This document shows positions 52,201 through 61,949 of a DNA stretch of 64,000 nt, in pieces. The DNA comes from Balanoglossus misakiensis (lineage: Eukaryota; Hemichordata). Position 1 is the first letter of the stretch; each line of letters begins with the position of its first letter. Location of the stretch: assembly GCA_040954595.2 (NCBI GenBank), contig CM082589.2, positions 3,286,001 to 3,350,000 on the forward strand, in the 5' to 3' direction. The translations under genes and the position numbers were made by a program. The notes under the pieces were generated by a model that ran no database searches, was not told the DNA's origin, and saw only the letters and a list, made by a program, of their open reading frames with translations.

Positions 52201-55200
52201 GGCCGATGCTATGGTACATGTACGTGAAATTCTAAATGGTCACTTACCTCATCACAAAGCCAGGAGGATGATTCACCGCTGTTATCATGACTGATGCGTA
52301 CCTTGTAAACATTGCCAATGTCCCCTAATGATAACTGTAACGAAAAACGACAAAACAGTGGTTGATTTTTGTGCTGGTTAATTGTCTTGTGGTGACCAAA
52401 CTGTTTCGTTGTGGGATTTTCAGGAAATAAAGAAAATTTACTTCAGAAATGAAATGGTTCTCCCCTAAGTCCAACTTACTGTAAATTCATCAGTATTTCC
52501 TGGACGGAAGAGTGGACCGTCGTCCCCTGAATCTTCCAATGGTAATGGTCCTGGGTTGCCTTTTGATCCATAGACAGTAAGGAAGACTGAAGCGTCTGTT
52601 CCGGCTGATGGATCTTCATTGGTTCTCACAAATGATTTGTATTTTCCTTCTGAAAAGTCAATCATCAATGTATAATAAAAATTGTGATTTATTGTTTATA
52701 TGAAAATACTGAAGCTGTATATACTTCTACCACTTCAACTATTTGAAAAAAATAAACAAACTTTAATGAGAGGGATAGTATGTAGACCCTGTCACCACTG
52801 GATTGTGGTTTTAGTCAAATTGTTATCTACATTATATTGTACATGTATGGGCTGTGGTTGGACCCACAAACACAGAAATGGAGATGATAGGGTTTTTGGT
52901 GCCTGTTAGAAGTGATGGACCAAATTACGAGAAGTGTTCAGAAATACACCTGAGAATTTTTTACCTAAAATGAAATAAAGTCACAACTTGTGAGATGTAT
53001 ATGAAGTTTTCTAGCTCTAACTTCAATCATTTCTAAATTCTATATTGCTCAGTGTAAGCTGAATAAGATTCATAGAGGCTAGTCATAGTAATTCTATTAT
53101 ATTTTGTGATGTTACTATTATTAAGGCTCTTTTACCAGAGGGTTAATACAAACAACTGACACATGTAGTTACCTATGTTTACCACAGTATCATGACTGGG
53201 TTTTGATTCACCTGTGAAAAATTCAACAACAGTTTATAAAGTATGACATGGTTCTTCTTTGACATGTCATCAACTTGATCAAGCGCTGTAAATCGTGTGG
53301 AAAATGTTATTAGTGTCATTGTCAGAGCAGACTAAAATTTAGCCAACAATTGGGAATGTGATGATTTGGGAAACAGCGGGAGGCTTTTGCTTAGCTTCCG
53401 AAAACTTTTATACAAATGGAATCTATCACAACGTGAAGTTAAGATTTTGCATGTTGTCTTGTTCAATGAACTGTGCTGAATTGGTGGTCACAAACCAATG
53501 TGATAATTGGAGCATGATCATAAATACTGTTGCCAGTTGATCGATTCCAGTTGTATAAAGACCTCAGTTCTACAACCAATACCAACTATCTGTCACACTT
53601 ACTGCTTCTCCTCTGAGGCCTGTGTTCGTCTCTCTTGGGTTTAGGCTTTGGTTTGAGTGGAGGTCTGACAGGGACTGGTCCGTAGTGCTTGGGTTTGAAC
53701 TTTTCTCTGCTTGCTGCTACAAATATAGTGTCCGGCCAGTTAAAGATGGCTGATAAACTCTCCACCTGGGATGGAAAAATAAAATGGAATATAAATAGAC
53801 TCTCTTCAAACTTCCTTTCACAGCAGACCGTTTTTGAGTAGTTTTGAACTAATAAGAGTCGCTTCTAAGAGCTGTGGTCGATAAAATGCTGAGCATGCAA
53901 TAGAAATGCTGCTAGATCAGGTTGGAAACAACAATTATTTTGCAAAAAATGCTGTTTAATACTGAAATAGTACAACTTAAATGTTGTAACTACAAAAAAG
54001 TCTACCCAACAACACTACCACCAAAACAGTACTGTGGCAACAGACAACGTACGCACAAGGCTGTAGATTAATTATACTCCAGCAGACAGTTCAAAATATC
54101 TTTTAATATTTTTTGTGAAATATGACACTCTTTGGCGACAGCTGGTACATCTTATTTCCAGCAATGCTTGAATATATGTATTTCATGGATGAAATGGCAA
54201 TGTATCCAGCCTTATTTTTCATTCTGTGACATTTTCATCAGGGACGATGTTGTATCACAAATGAAATATTAATTTATAGGCTTGTTGAATAAAACATAAA
54301 CCGGTGATTAATGATTAAATTTACATCGAAATACACACCATGGTGGAGATGGTTTTTGAAATTTTCCCCGTCAAATTTAAGTACTGCTACAATCATTTTA
54401 CACAGTACGTCACATACCTATAAATTATTTCAAGTTTCTGAGAGACAGACCCCTGCCTGATTCATTTGAGTTTGTTAAAAAAGAATAGAATTCCAGTTCT
54501 TCATATTATAACCAGACATTAAAATGAAATTCCTCTAGAGACCAATAAAAGAGCCTATGATATACGAGTCATGTCCTTTCTCAGGAATACATTCACGGTT
54601 TGAGAGAAATGAAAAATAGATAAAAAGTTTTTTTGCATCAGCTTCATTAACTATTCTGGTACATACAACATGTACGTCAGTCAGCAATGTGCTATTTAGT
54701 GAAATATTTATAAGTCGGGGTCATCCTTCCAACAAAGTGCTCTCTAGTTAACCAGTTATCAGTCTCAAGTGTCTGTTTACAGAATTGTTTGTTACCATGG
54801 AGATAAACACACAGTTCATTTCCTAGCAACTGCCGATGATTAAGTATTTTTGGTCTTTATTTTCGCATAACGTTTGGCACACATACATGTACATGTACAC
54901 ACGTAGCAGGAATATTTCAATATCAAAGCTCCCCGTGTTGAACTGTTCTGATTTCAATCTCACGATCTAAGTCGCTTGCTGAATTCAGCCCAAGTAATTT
55001 CCGGTCATCAATAATATCGTGCTTCTCTTTTCCGTCTGTATAAATTGTTCCCTTCTTTTTCATAAACCACATCACAATGAAGCTGTTTTTCGCAGCTACT
55101 ATATGTAAGTTCAAATATTGGATTGAGAGAGAGTTTGAAGGATGAGAGGATGAGAATGTTACATTAAAATGAATTGATGGTGAGGTATTTATTCTAATAG

Positions 55201-56883
55201 ATGGATATGGATGGAGGAGTAATACTGGCAGGTCTGGAAGATGCGATGAAGATTGGGAAGAGCAGACGGATGAGGGAATCAGAGGGTGGGATAGACTGGA
55301 AGTGGAAGATCCATCACTCAACACACTCTCTGGTGATCTCCATGCATCATTCCATCAGCAGTATTAGCCATTGTCATGATATCAACCAGGGCTCGAGCTA
55401 ACCAAGGAAATTTAGGTCTGACTTGTACAATATCCACATTTCCACTTTAATTATAAGTTTCTTTTAAGAAGTCAGAGCTCCACTATACATAAGGACAGAT
55501 CGTATCAAGTCAAAAGATAAAACATCAACAAAAGGATGATTAAAGACCATTCATTAAAGACACTATAATTATAATAGTGTTAAACTTATTCCCAAGGGTG
55601 TACTTAATCAAAGTTTTCATTGCACAGTATCCAGTCTTAATTAACTGTATCGCCCTCTGGGGAAATCTCTCACACCTCTGTATGTTAATTAACGTCTACT
55701 AATACTACATTGTACCGTACTAGAGGAGTGTGCAATCTAGTGCATAGCTGTACTGAATCATGGGGAGCATTTCAAATTTCTTGTTGCCATAGAAATAACT
55801 GTATACACAAAAATAAGGAGATAATTTCTGAAGAGATAATTAAACCATAGCCTAAGAATGGAGTTATTAACGCAACAGTCTGGCTTTTATGTAATTTTTC
55901 TGGATAACTGGAACATCTTAGGCATGACAAAAGCGTACTGAGAATAGATCTGTGGTATGGCTAGAGGGCAGGTCAGTTTTGAGCTTTTAGTACAATAGTA
56001 CTTCACATCAATGGAACATGTATACATGTACATGCAATGCTACAGGGCAGGTCACAAGCTGTGTTCTTTACTACTCTGAGCTCTTTTGATTGTTACGTAA
56101 TACGTGTATCTTTCAAGAGAGGTTCGAGTAGAGACCTTTCTCTAAACCATAACTGCCTGTACTATGGGACTAACCGGTAAACCAAACTGCTATGTTCGGT
56201 TAATCTGTACAATGCAGTTCAATCAGACTCACCTTTTGTCCATCCCCAGTGAAGAGTCTAAACACTTGCATTTTGAACATGTCACTGATGTCCTGCAGTA
56301 GATTTTCAAACGTATGCGCCGATCTGCGATTTAACAGCAACAGGTGTTTAATCTCTGGCTCTCCATTCTTACAAACACATATTTTCTTCGGCCTCTTGAA
56401 ATCGGGCGGGGGAGCAGACGCCGCGCCCGGGGAGGTGCCCACGCCCAGCACAAAGTCTCTGTCGTCCGGCAAACTGCGGACGGAGCGTCTACGAACAGCT
56501 AAGAATCGCGCTTGGTTCGGCGTTAGAATCCTCGCGTTGTGCCAGGCTTTCGGCGATTTGATCTTGGTCACGTCCAACGGCTTCGGTTTCTTGGTCGACG
56601 AGAGAACGTACGCCCGGCCGTCCTCCAGCTGGTCGACTTGCTCGATTCCGTGAATTCCTCCCGGAGTGTAAATGTTGCGGACGCCGAACGGCAGCGAGAC
56701 CTTGGCGCTCAGTTCGTTCAGCAGCGTGTCGATGCTGCGATATTTCCTCTGCGAGACGGCCAGCTGCAGACCAGTGAAGTTGTTGTCGCCGCTTTTGTAG
56801 AACATCACTTTCTTTGCCTTGGATTTCCTGCCAATGCCGGTGCCACCCCCTGGGGGTGGGGGTTCTGGTGGTGTTGGATTCAT
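20078..56883 (-). CDS. Giant DCX / PLAT / beta-trefoil protein, RP1-RP1L1-like, 92 coding exons
   Basis: Assembled by hand from 56883 (ATG) to 20078 (stop): 92 GT-AG exons, 16,917 nt, 5,638 residues, every phase consistent. Domain order: two DCX domains (about residues 25-97 and 164-240), PLAT pair 1 (285-542), two beta-trefoils (549-817), Pro-rich linker (818-907), PLAT domains 3-10 (908-1919), a 10-residue linker, PLAT 11-22 (1930-3443), a linker, PLAT 23-34 (3461-about 5178), and an acidic Asn-rich tail to 5638. DCX domains bind tubulin; PLAT domains are beta-sandwiches that bind membranes or proteins and form the whole of LOXHD1. The DCX pair, acidic repetitive tail and C8orf74 neighbour point to the RP1/RP1L1 family; the PLAT array is LOXHD1-like. 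The inferred role is an axonemal or microtubule-membrane scaffold. Exon coordinates are in the domain entries that follow. The ATG at 56883 is 11 nt into its exon, so an upstream non-coding exon is expected. Alternative splicing is likely but not visible. Confidence 0.88.
31426..41201 (-). other. Giant gene: linker and PLAT block A6-B11 (exons 33-60)
   Basis: Linker 41201-41172 (30 bp, Pro-rich). A6: 41038-40881, 40740-40651, 40400-40268. B6: 40091-39779, 39665-39604. A7: 39487-39324, 39183-38964. B7: 38834-38522, 38190-38129. A8: 37931-37768, 37593-37507, 37416-37284. B8: 37181-36869, 36718-36657. A9: 36475-36312, 36075-35856. B9: 35696-35384 and 35293-35065, the latter running on into A10. 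A10 continues at 34897-34681. B10: 34435-34123, 33946-33885. A11: 33113-32953, 32700-32481. B11: 32323-32169, 31921-31843, 31717-31583. Linker exon: 31476-31426 (Glu/Thr-rich). The A8-B8 and A9-B9 cassettes are recent duplicates with near-identical exons. Confidence 0.88.
34530..34587. repeat. Partial copy of the short foldback repeat
   Basis: In the intron between exons 52 and 53: GGACCTCTATAGAGG followed by GGGTGAAAGGGTTAA, matching part of 19961-20050 in the opposite orientation. Another diverged relative lies at 42783-42854. Confidence 0.4.
41352..47442 (-). other. Giant gene: PLAT block A2-B5 (exons 18-32)
   Basis: Eight PLAT domains. A2: 47442-47291, 47031-46809. B2: 46637-46486, 46298-46067. 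A3: 45840-45677, 45273-45054. B3: 44711-44399, 44267-44206. A4: 44101-43938, 43769-43550. B4: 43209-42897, 42697-42636. A5: 42521-42358, 42167-41948. B5: 41726-41352. B-type domains carry YGxxGDTGxR followed by [19 protein letters not shown] and [16 protein letters not shown]. A-type domains carry a WTLWITT-like opening, KVRIGH, and [16 protein letters not shown]. The B5 exon (375 bp) equals the usual 313 + 62 bp pair with the intron missing. Confidence 0.88.
47091..47181. repeat. Short foldback dispersed repeat, copy 2
   Basis: Same order of blocks as 19961-20050: TAACCCTTTCACCCCC at one end, CTATAGAG, GCCATAGA, TTTGGACCAAAA, then GTGGTGAAAAGGT. It lies in the intron between exons 18 and 19 of the giant gene. 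Confidence 0.5.
47565..48283 (-). other. Giant gene: Pro/Ser-rich linker (exons 16-17)
   Basis: Exons 48283-48101 and 47651-47565 encode about 90 residues of low complexity: many Pro, Ser and Thr with SP and TP dipeptides ([17 protein letters not shown]) and a basic GKKKG segment, ending before PLAT A2. Probably a flexible linker with possible proline-directed phosphorylation sites. Both exons are phase 1-1, so they could be skipped without a frameshift. Confidence 0.75.
49027..49170. repeat. GAAT tetranucleotide microsatellite
   Basis: About 140 bp of (GAAT)n with a few interruptions (ACTACTGAAT, GGAT), within the intron between coding exons 15 and 16 of the giant gene. No coding role. Confidence 0.9.
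49198..50851 (-). other. Giant gene: two tandem beta-trefoil domains (exons 10-15)
   Basis: Exons 50851-50835 (17 bp micro-exon), 50719-50584, 50327-50224, 50095-49922, 49721-49506 and 49375-49198. The sequence divides into six related units of about 40-45 residues, three per trefoil. Examples are [92 protein letters not shown] and [15 protein letters not shown]. Each shows the fascin/FGF-like pattern of a strand, a turn with xFLxxxxxGxv, and a closing hydrophobic F/Y position. Trefoil 1 is 50719-49922 and trefoil 2 is 49721-49198. Fascin-like trefoils bundle actin and FGF-like ones bind glycans or proteins; which applies here is unknown. Confidence 0.7.
51007..53211 (-). other. Giant gene: mini-exon and first PLAT pair (A1, B1; exons 3-9)
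   Basis: Exon 53211-53173 is a 39 bp mini-exon encoding a short polar linker. PLAT A1 is 52649-52480, 52334-52248 and 51958-51823. PLAT B1 is 51677-51447, 51294-51216 and 51077-51007. A1 starts [20 protein letters not shown] and later has [18 protein letters not shown]1 carries the LOXHD1-like [12 protein letters not shown] and [19 protein letters not shown], followed by [13 protein letters not shown]. This pair is separated from the other 32 PLAT domains by the trefoils and a linker, and keeps more introns. Confidence 0.85.
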
Positions 56884-56894
56884 CTTTTCAAATT
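53603..56894 (-). other. Giant gene: tandem DCX domains (exons 1-2)
   Basis: Exon 56894-56233 (ATG at 56883, acceptor TTTGACAG) and exon 53765-53603. DCX1 begins [18 protein letters not shown], a typical doublecortin start, and runs through the [20 protein letters not shown] block to AYVLSS. DCX2 begins [19 protein letters not shown], contains RLFTGDGQ, crosses the intron, and ends [21 protein letters not shown], split by me as [13 protein letters not shown] then VAASREKF. A basic Pro/Lys-rich segment follows ([19 protein letters not shown]). The order DCX-linker-DCX near the N-terminus is that of RP1, RP1L1 and DCDC2. Confidence 0.9.
54856..55100 (-). other. Possible alternative terminal exon in intron 1 of the coding region
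   Basis: On the minus strand an open frame ends at a TGA (54925-54923) after a charged, protein-like stretch that includes [19 protein letters not shown] and [16 protein letters not shown]. An AATAAA follows at 54861-54856, only about 60 bp after the stop. The nearest acceptor (about 55098) has a weak pyrimidine tract and leaves phase 1, whereas the DCX exon donor at 56233 is phase 0. A further small exon would therefore be needed. It would give a short DCX-only product. Speculative. Confidence 0.2.
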
Positions 56895-58251
56895 CTGTCA
56901 AAGAAGAAGAAGATTCATCGTTAAGCTTTGATTACTCTCTTCCAAAACTGATCTTGCCAAATCATTATGAAAATGCCAGATTAGGAATGAAGATGACACT
57001 GAGAATCTTTCTGCAACATACTCATGCACAACTATAGTACTCCACTGCAGTAATCTATACAAATAGGTTCTCTGAAAGACTTATGTGGTCTGAGCCATTG
57101 TAATGGTCCAACCAGACAGCAAAGAAAATGACGTACTTAAATTTTATTACATTAAAAATAGCAGGCCACAAAGTTCTAAATAGTGTTTTCAAGCAGGTAT
57201 GGAACTAAAAAACCACAACTTTACAACAACACCCACCACTGATAGCACAACAAAATTTCCCAAGTTTTAGTAAGTTCAGACTTGCCTAAGTAAGAATGGT
57301 ACATGTATCATGCACTGGAAAAAAAACTTCACCTTCCTTATATAGCGCAAGTATCTTCCAAATGTTCTCAGATCAGACTTGCGTTGCCTTTGCCATGTTT
57401 TCTAACTGTATCCTGTTATGTTTGGTTCAAACCTACCCCCTGACCTGATCTGACCCACAAGTCCTGACACAAGAGCATGAATGAATAAATTGTTCCAGTC
57501 GAGAAATCGGCGTACTTAAAAACAGATCACGCAGTTCCGGTTGAACGAGCAGCTTTTGTGAGCGATCGTTCTTTCTGTTGCTGGAAACAAAACTATCATC
57601 TGTTCCAATACTGTATTAGGGTCAGCAGCTGCAACTTTCGTGGAAAAGTTTGTGAAAATTTCCATGCGAGACATGATCGCCTTTTGTCGAAACACTCCCA
57701 CGTATCTTTTAAGGTGACACCAAAGGATTCACACCGCTAGGCAACAGTTGCTATGGATAATTTTCAAATCAACCAAACTGCACAAAGTTTTGTGGATCTT
57801 CTGTTAATGAGAAAGACGCATACAAATCAAACAGACACAAGATTTAGTGCTTTTGCCCTGTCATACCAAATTTCTAGGAAAAAGTATTTTTAGTTTTATT
57901 CTCCTCATAAATTTTAAATTTCCAATTTGTGAATCACTGAATGTATGGCACTGCAAAGTACAAGCAAACTTCAACCTACATGTTATGTCTAATAAATTAA
58001 TGGCGACCACAAAAACAGTAATTCCCCGCCAAATGTTAATCTCAAATGATGACTATTGCCATGGTTACACACAAAACAAGGAAGCCAGATCAAGCACTTC
58101 AGTCAGATTTGTTGGGTATCAGGATTAAAACATGGCTTACGCCCTACACAACACACCTGATGCAGCACTGCCTTGCTTGACAGGCTTATAAAGTACCTCG
58201 AATGATCGTTTATATAAATTTCAGTAGATTTACTTTTCTGTGTGTACAGTC

Positions 58252-58264
58252 ATTGCCTAGCAAC
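58252..58264. promoter_or_regulatory. RFX X-box-like motif
   Basis: ATTGCCTAGCAAC; on the minus strand GTTGCTAGGCAAT, very close to the X-box at 7765. Additional half-sites TAGGCAAC and GTTGCTATGG lie at 57738-57756. All are within 2 kb upstream of the DCX exon on the coding strand. RFX factors drive ciliary genes, which would fit this gene. Confidence 0.35.
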
Positions 58265-59400
58265 GGTAGCTCTTGATACACGTGTTGGGTTAGGTTTGTT
58301 TGTTTGTGTTGTATTGCGATAGCGACAGGGGATATTACGCGTTGGGAATTTTCACAAGTGCGGAAAAGCGAACACTCCATTCATCCTCAAAAGCATGTAT
58401 CATACACTGAAGCAATTATGTAGACTGATACTTTTTTATTGTTGTAGCGATGTTTCAATTGTGCGCGTCGCGAATACACGTTTTGTTATCCTGCGATAGC
58501 GGAATTATGCAGCACGCAGCCAAGCAACTGCAAATCAATAGCTTATCAGAAAGCCAGAAGGGATCTCTATTTAAGACTCGCCATTACTGTGTAGTTGAGA
58601 TTGCGGTCATTCAAAATCAGAGCGACAGCATTTTCTCATCTACCGTCGATATCATTACGCATCACAATTTACGCACATCTGCATTTTGTTTGATTTTTAC
58701 TTTTTATTCAAAATCATAAAGCAAATATTGATTTTCCAGGTCAACTTCTGTGTAGTAATCTTATACAATCCCTAGAGCAAACATTCACAAGTATTCTTGT
58801 TCCGCATTTTGAATTTCAGAAAAATTTATCGTACATGTACATGAATATATTTTTAAAATTAAATTTTAAATATTAAATCACAAAGAATATCAACATTAGC
58901 TGTTGTCATGGCGTTTACAATCACAGTCATCAGACCCATATCATGATATTGATTATTCATTTTCTAGGATACAATATATGATAGCAACTGTACAAACGCA
59001 GATGGGGGCTGAGAAAAGCTGATGTGACCTAATGGAGAATAGGAGATGCCCTTATCTCCTTCCCATAAATTAAGCTGTTAAATCTGCCTGTACTAACGAG
59101 ACTGTGTTACCTATGAAACTCTACTTTCAACAAAGTAAATTGCTATTCCTATTTTTTCATTAGTTGCTACTGCCACACTGACGATAGGGAATCAGATGAA
59201 TGAACTTTGACACGCGACAACCATGACAACGGATGATTGCTAACCATATGACCTGATGTACCCCTGATCTTGACAACCAACACAAATATTACAAAACAAC
59301 AAATCTGTACTTTGGTACGTCACATGGTACTAAATGCCACAAGAGCAAGAAGCTGACACGGACAGGACAATATGTACAAACTACAAGTCCTGGTGACAGA

Positions 59401-59649
59401 ATACGCCCCCTGCGAATCTGGTGAACGGAAGTCCGGTATTTGAGCGATGGGCCAAGCATTTATCACATACACGTTACCCACAAGCAGTGGCTAAAATGAC
59501 ATTTCATGAATACGCACTTCAGTAGTTTCCACGTCTTGTATGTAGTTGTCAAAATTAAACAAAGAGTGGTATTTCGAGAGCGTCACTTTCAAATACCGGA
59601 CTTCCGATATACGGTGAACATATATCTGCAAGATTCGCAATGGGCGTAT
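59401..59649. mobile_element. MITE-like foldback element
   Basis: The left arm (59401-59445) reads ATACGCCCCCTGCGAATCT, then later CGGAAGTCCGGTATTTGA. The right arm (59588-59649) carries the reverse complements TCAAATACCGGACTTCCG and AGATTCGCAATGGGCGTAT in mirrored order. The arms are separated by about 140 bp with no coding capacity. Size and structure resemble a miniature inverted-repeat element; the right arm has a short extra insertion. No clear target-site duplication is visible. Confidence 0.55.
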
Positions 59650-61653
59650 AAACTGCCAACATTTACATTTGTATCTTGTGGCAAATACAAACACATTTTT
59701 AATGGGAACACGTGTTTTGCAAACATTTGAGAGATTAAGATCACATCAATTTTGCAATTCATTGAGAGAACAAATTTCTCCACTGTCGCTACATGTTAAT
59801 TTATGGTTGGGGGGGGGGGGCACTTTTACTAATCATGGGGGGGCATGTTTAAGTGTCTACATATTTAAGTGCAACAGTGTTTGCTAATTTCTCTCTGACC
59901 ACACCCTTTACATTATTTATTTATGTTTAATTCTATATCTGGGAAGTTTTTCCATCTATCTGCTGCTATGTGTAATCAGACATCTAAATTAAACATTAAT
60001 CATTTCTGAGCTGTAATTATTAACAGTGAATCTATAAAACATAAATAGTTCTAGGCTGTAAATTGTAATAATAGTGATCAATATTTCACTTTTAATATTT
60101 CTGTGTGGTGTGTATTTCAATGTGATGAATTTTATATTTTGCGTCCTTAATAATTCAACTGAACATTTAATCATCTGGATAAAAGCTTACTACCGGTAGG
60201 CCTGCAAATTCATTACCAATCTAAATGCAAATTCTGGATATTCTGTAGAGGATGTTTTCTGTAAGGTATAGGGTGTCTGGGGAAAATGTTGGCCACAACT
60301 GAGCAGAGATAGGACAGATGTGTAATGTTTAATCCTGAATTGAAGATTTACCGACATTACTATCTGCAACCTGACTAGGCAAATAAACGTTTCCAGCTTT
60401 AGAATTCCTAATCATGATATATACATGTTCTCAATCAAAACCGCCAATGTATTAAATTTATAGGAAGGAACTGACTGTGGGACATGCAAAAATGCTTCCT
60501 TTATTAATATATGGTTGAGAATAGACGTTTTATCACACTGCAATGAACATTACCTGACTGTAACTTAGATGAACAGACTCTTGAATCAATATCATATTGT
60601 CTTCTCAATGCCTGAATTTTCATACAATCTCTTTTCTAAAGACTTTGCACATCTCCACTCCATCCAAAAAGACTGGCCTTCATCGAAATAAGGACAAATT
60701 AGCAATTTGTTTTCATTGTGCTGTCAAAAAGAAGTTTCAGATTCCACATTATAAGCAGGCCTTGAACATAAGATCACCTTCGATCAATACACAATGTCAC
60801 AGACATGATTTGGCCCAATACATGGTTCCAGGTATATATTTGACTTTGAGATAAAGAATCTTGTTTGGCCTCAAATCAAATGCAAGCACTGTAGTAACAA
60901 CTAACATGCTTTTTACTATTTCCGAAGCAGTAACTGTAACAGCAATTTAAGTCAACTAGAGACTTTACACTAGGTTTGAGCAGACCTTGTATTATTTTGA
61001 TCAATAACAACGTGTGTGTGGCAACTTAAGAATACAGCCAAAAGGCGTATATGACACCACGTTTTGTGATTCTGTTTGTTATAGTTACAATGGCCAAAAC
61101 AGTTGCAATTCACAAGCAGCAGTCAACGACTTTTCTGGTGTCATATAGCAACCTTTTACGGGTTGTTCATTTGATGGGTAATTCTTTCTTCGCCTAGTTC
61201 AACTGTGTCCGTACATACAATCAATATATCTCTATCCATGTGGCTCATATCTTGGCTACGCTATTGTCTGACGAGAAAAGATTACGTCACTTAATAGTAA
61301 ATTATTGAGGACTGATCAATATTTGGCTTGCACGTAACTTACATCTGTAAGATATGTCAGAAATGAAACTAACACACTGTATCGTAGTACCAAAAATACT
61401 GACCTGATTAACTGATTGGTTTTCGTTACTTAGTACACATACGTACATATCAGAAATTCTTGCCGGAATCATTGTGGAATGTGTCTACTTTATATATTTC
61501 ACAATGAACTCACACCAGGACACACTCACTGTGACAGCAGACATACTAAACTGAACTAGTGTGTAATAAACACACCATGACCTTAATGTGTTAATGTTCA
61601 TATTAAGTGCTACGGCTGGTCACTATACAGCATACCATAGCGTGCGTACTCAC

Positions 61654-61763
61654 CTGGATACGATTTCTGTTGCTTGGACTCAGTTACGGTTAAATCTCCA
61701 CATTCTTACAAAACTCTCCCAGCTTTTGAAATCTTAATGCCTCTGGTCCCAGATCGCCATTTT
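61654..61763 (-). other. Candidate non-coding first exon and promoter of the giant gene
   Basis: On the minus strand a strong donor (CCAG followed by GTGAGT) ends at 61654, and a YY1-type AAAATGGCGA lies at 61763-61754. An octamer-like TTATGCAAAT is about 90 bp upstream of that. The acceptor of the DCX exon leaves 11 nt before the ATG, so an upstream 5' UTR exon must exist; this is the best donor I saw. The link across 4.8 kb is inference. Confidence 0.3.
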
Positions 61764-61949
61764 GCATATCGGTTATACTTCATAGGCTTAGTGGCGGCTG
61801 ACAATTACACGCCTGTTGTTGACATCAGTACACATAGAAACGCCTTTTGTTATGCAAATGTGCGCTCTACGAGGCAGCTGCTGGCGAGGGGGTTACACAA
61901 CAACGGAGTTGTCTAAACACCGCCATCTGCAGTCAGAAAGCTAAAATTC

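Larger units (their letters stand above)
56905..61640 (-). other. Probable first (5' UTR) intron of the giant gene
   Basis: No coding exon is recognised. It contains RFX-like motifs at 57738-57756 and 58252-58264, a foldback element at 59401-59649 and a poly-G tract at about 59808. An alternative is that transcription starts inside this interval near the X-box-like motifs. Confidence 0.35.

Noticed and set aside
56884-56901. Upstream start for the DCX exon
   Set aside because: The frame before 56883 crosses the acceptor AG at 56895-56896 and begins with TTG; the first ATG in the exon is 56883.
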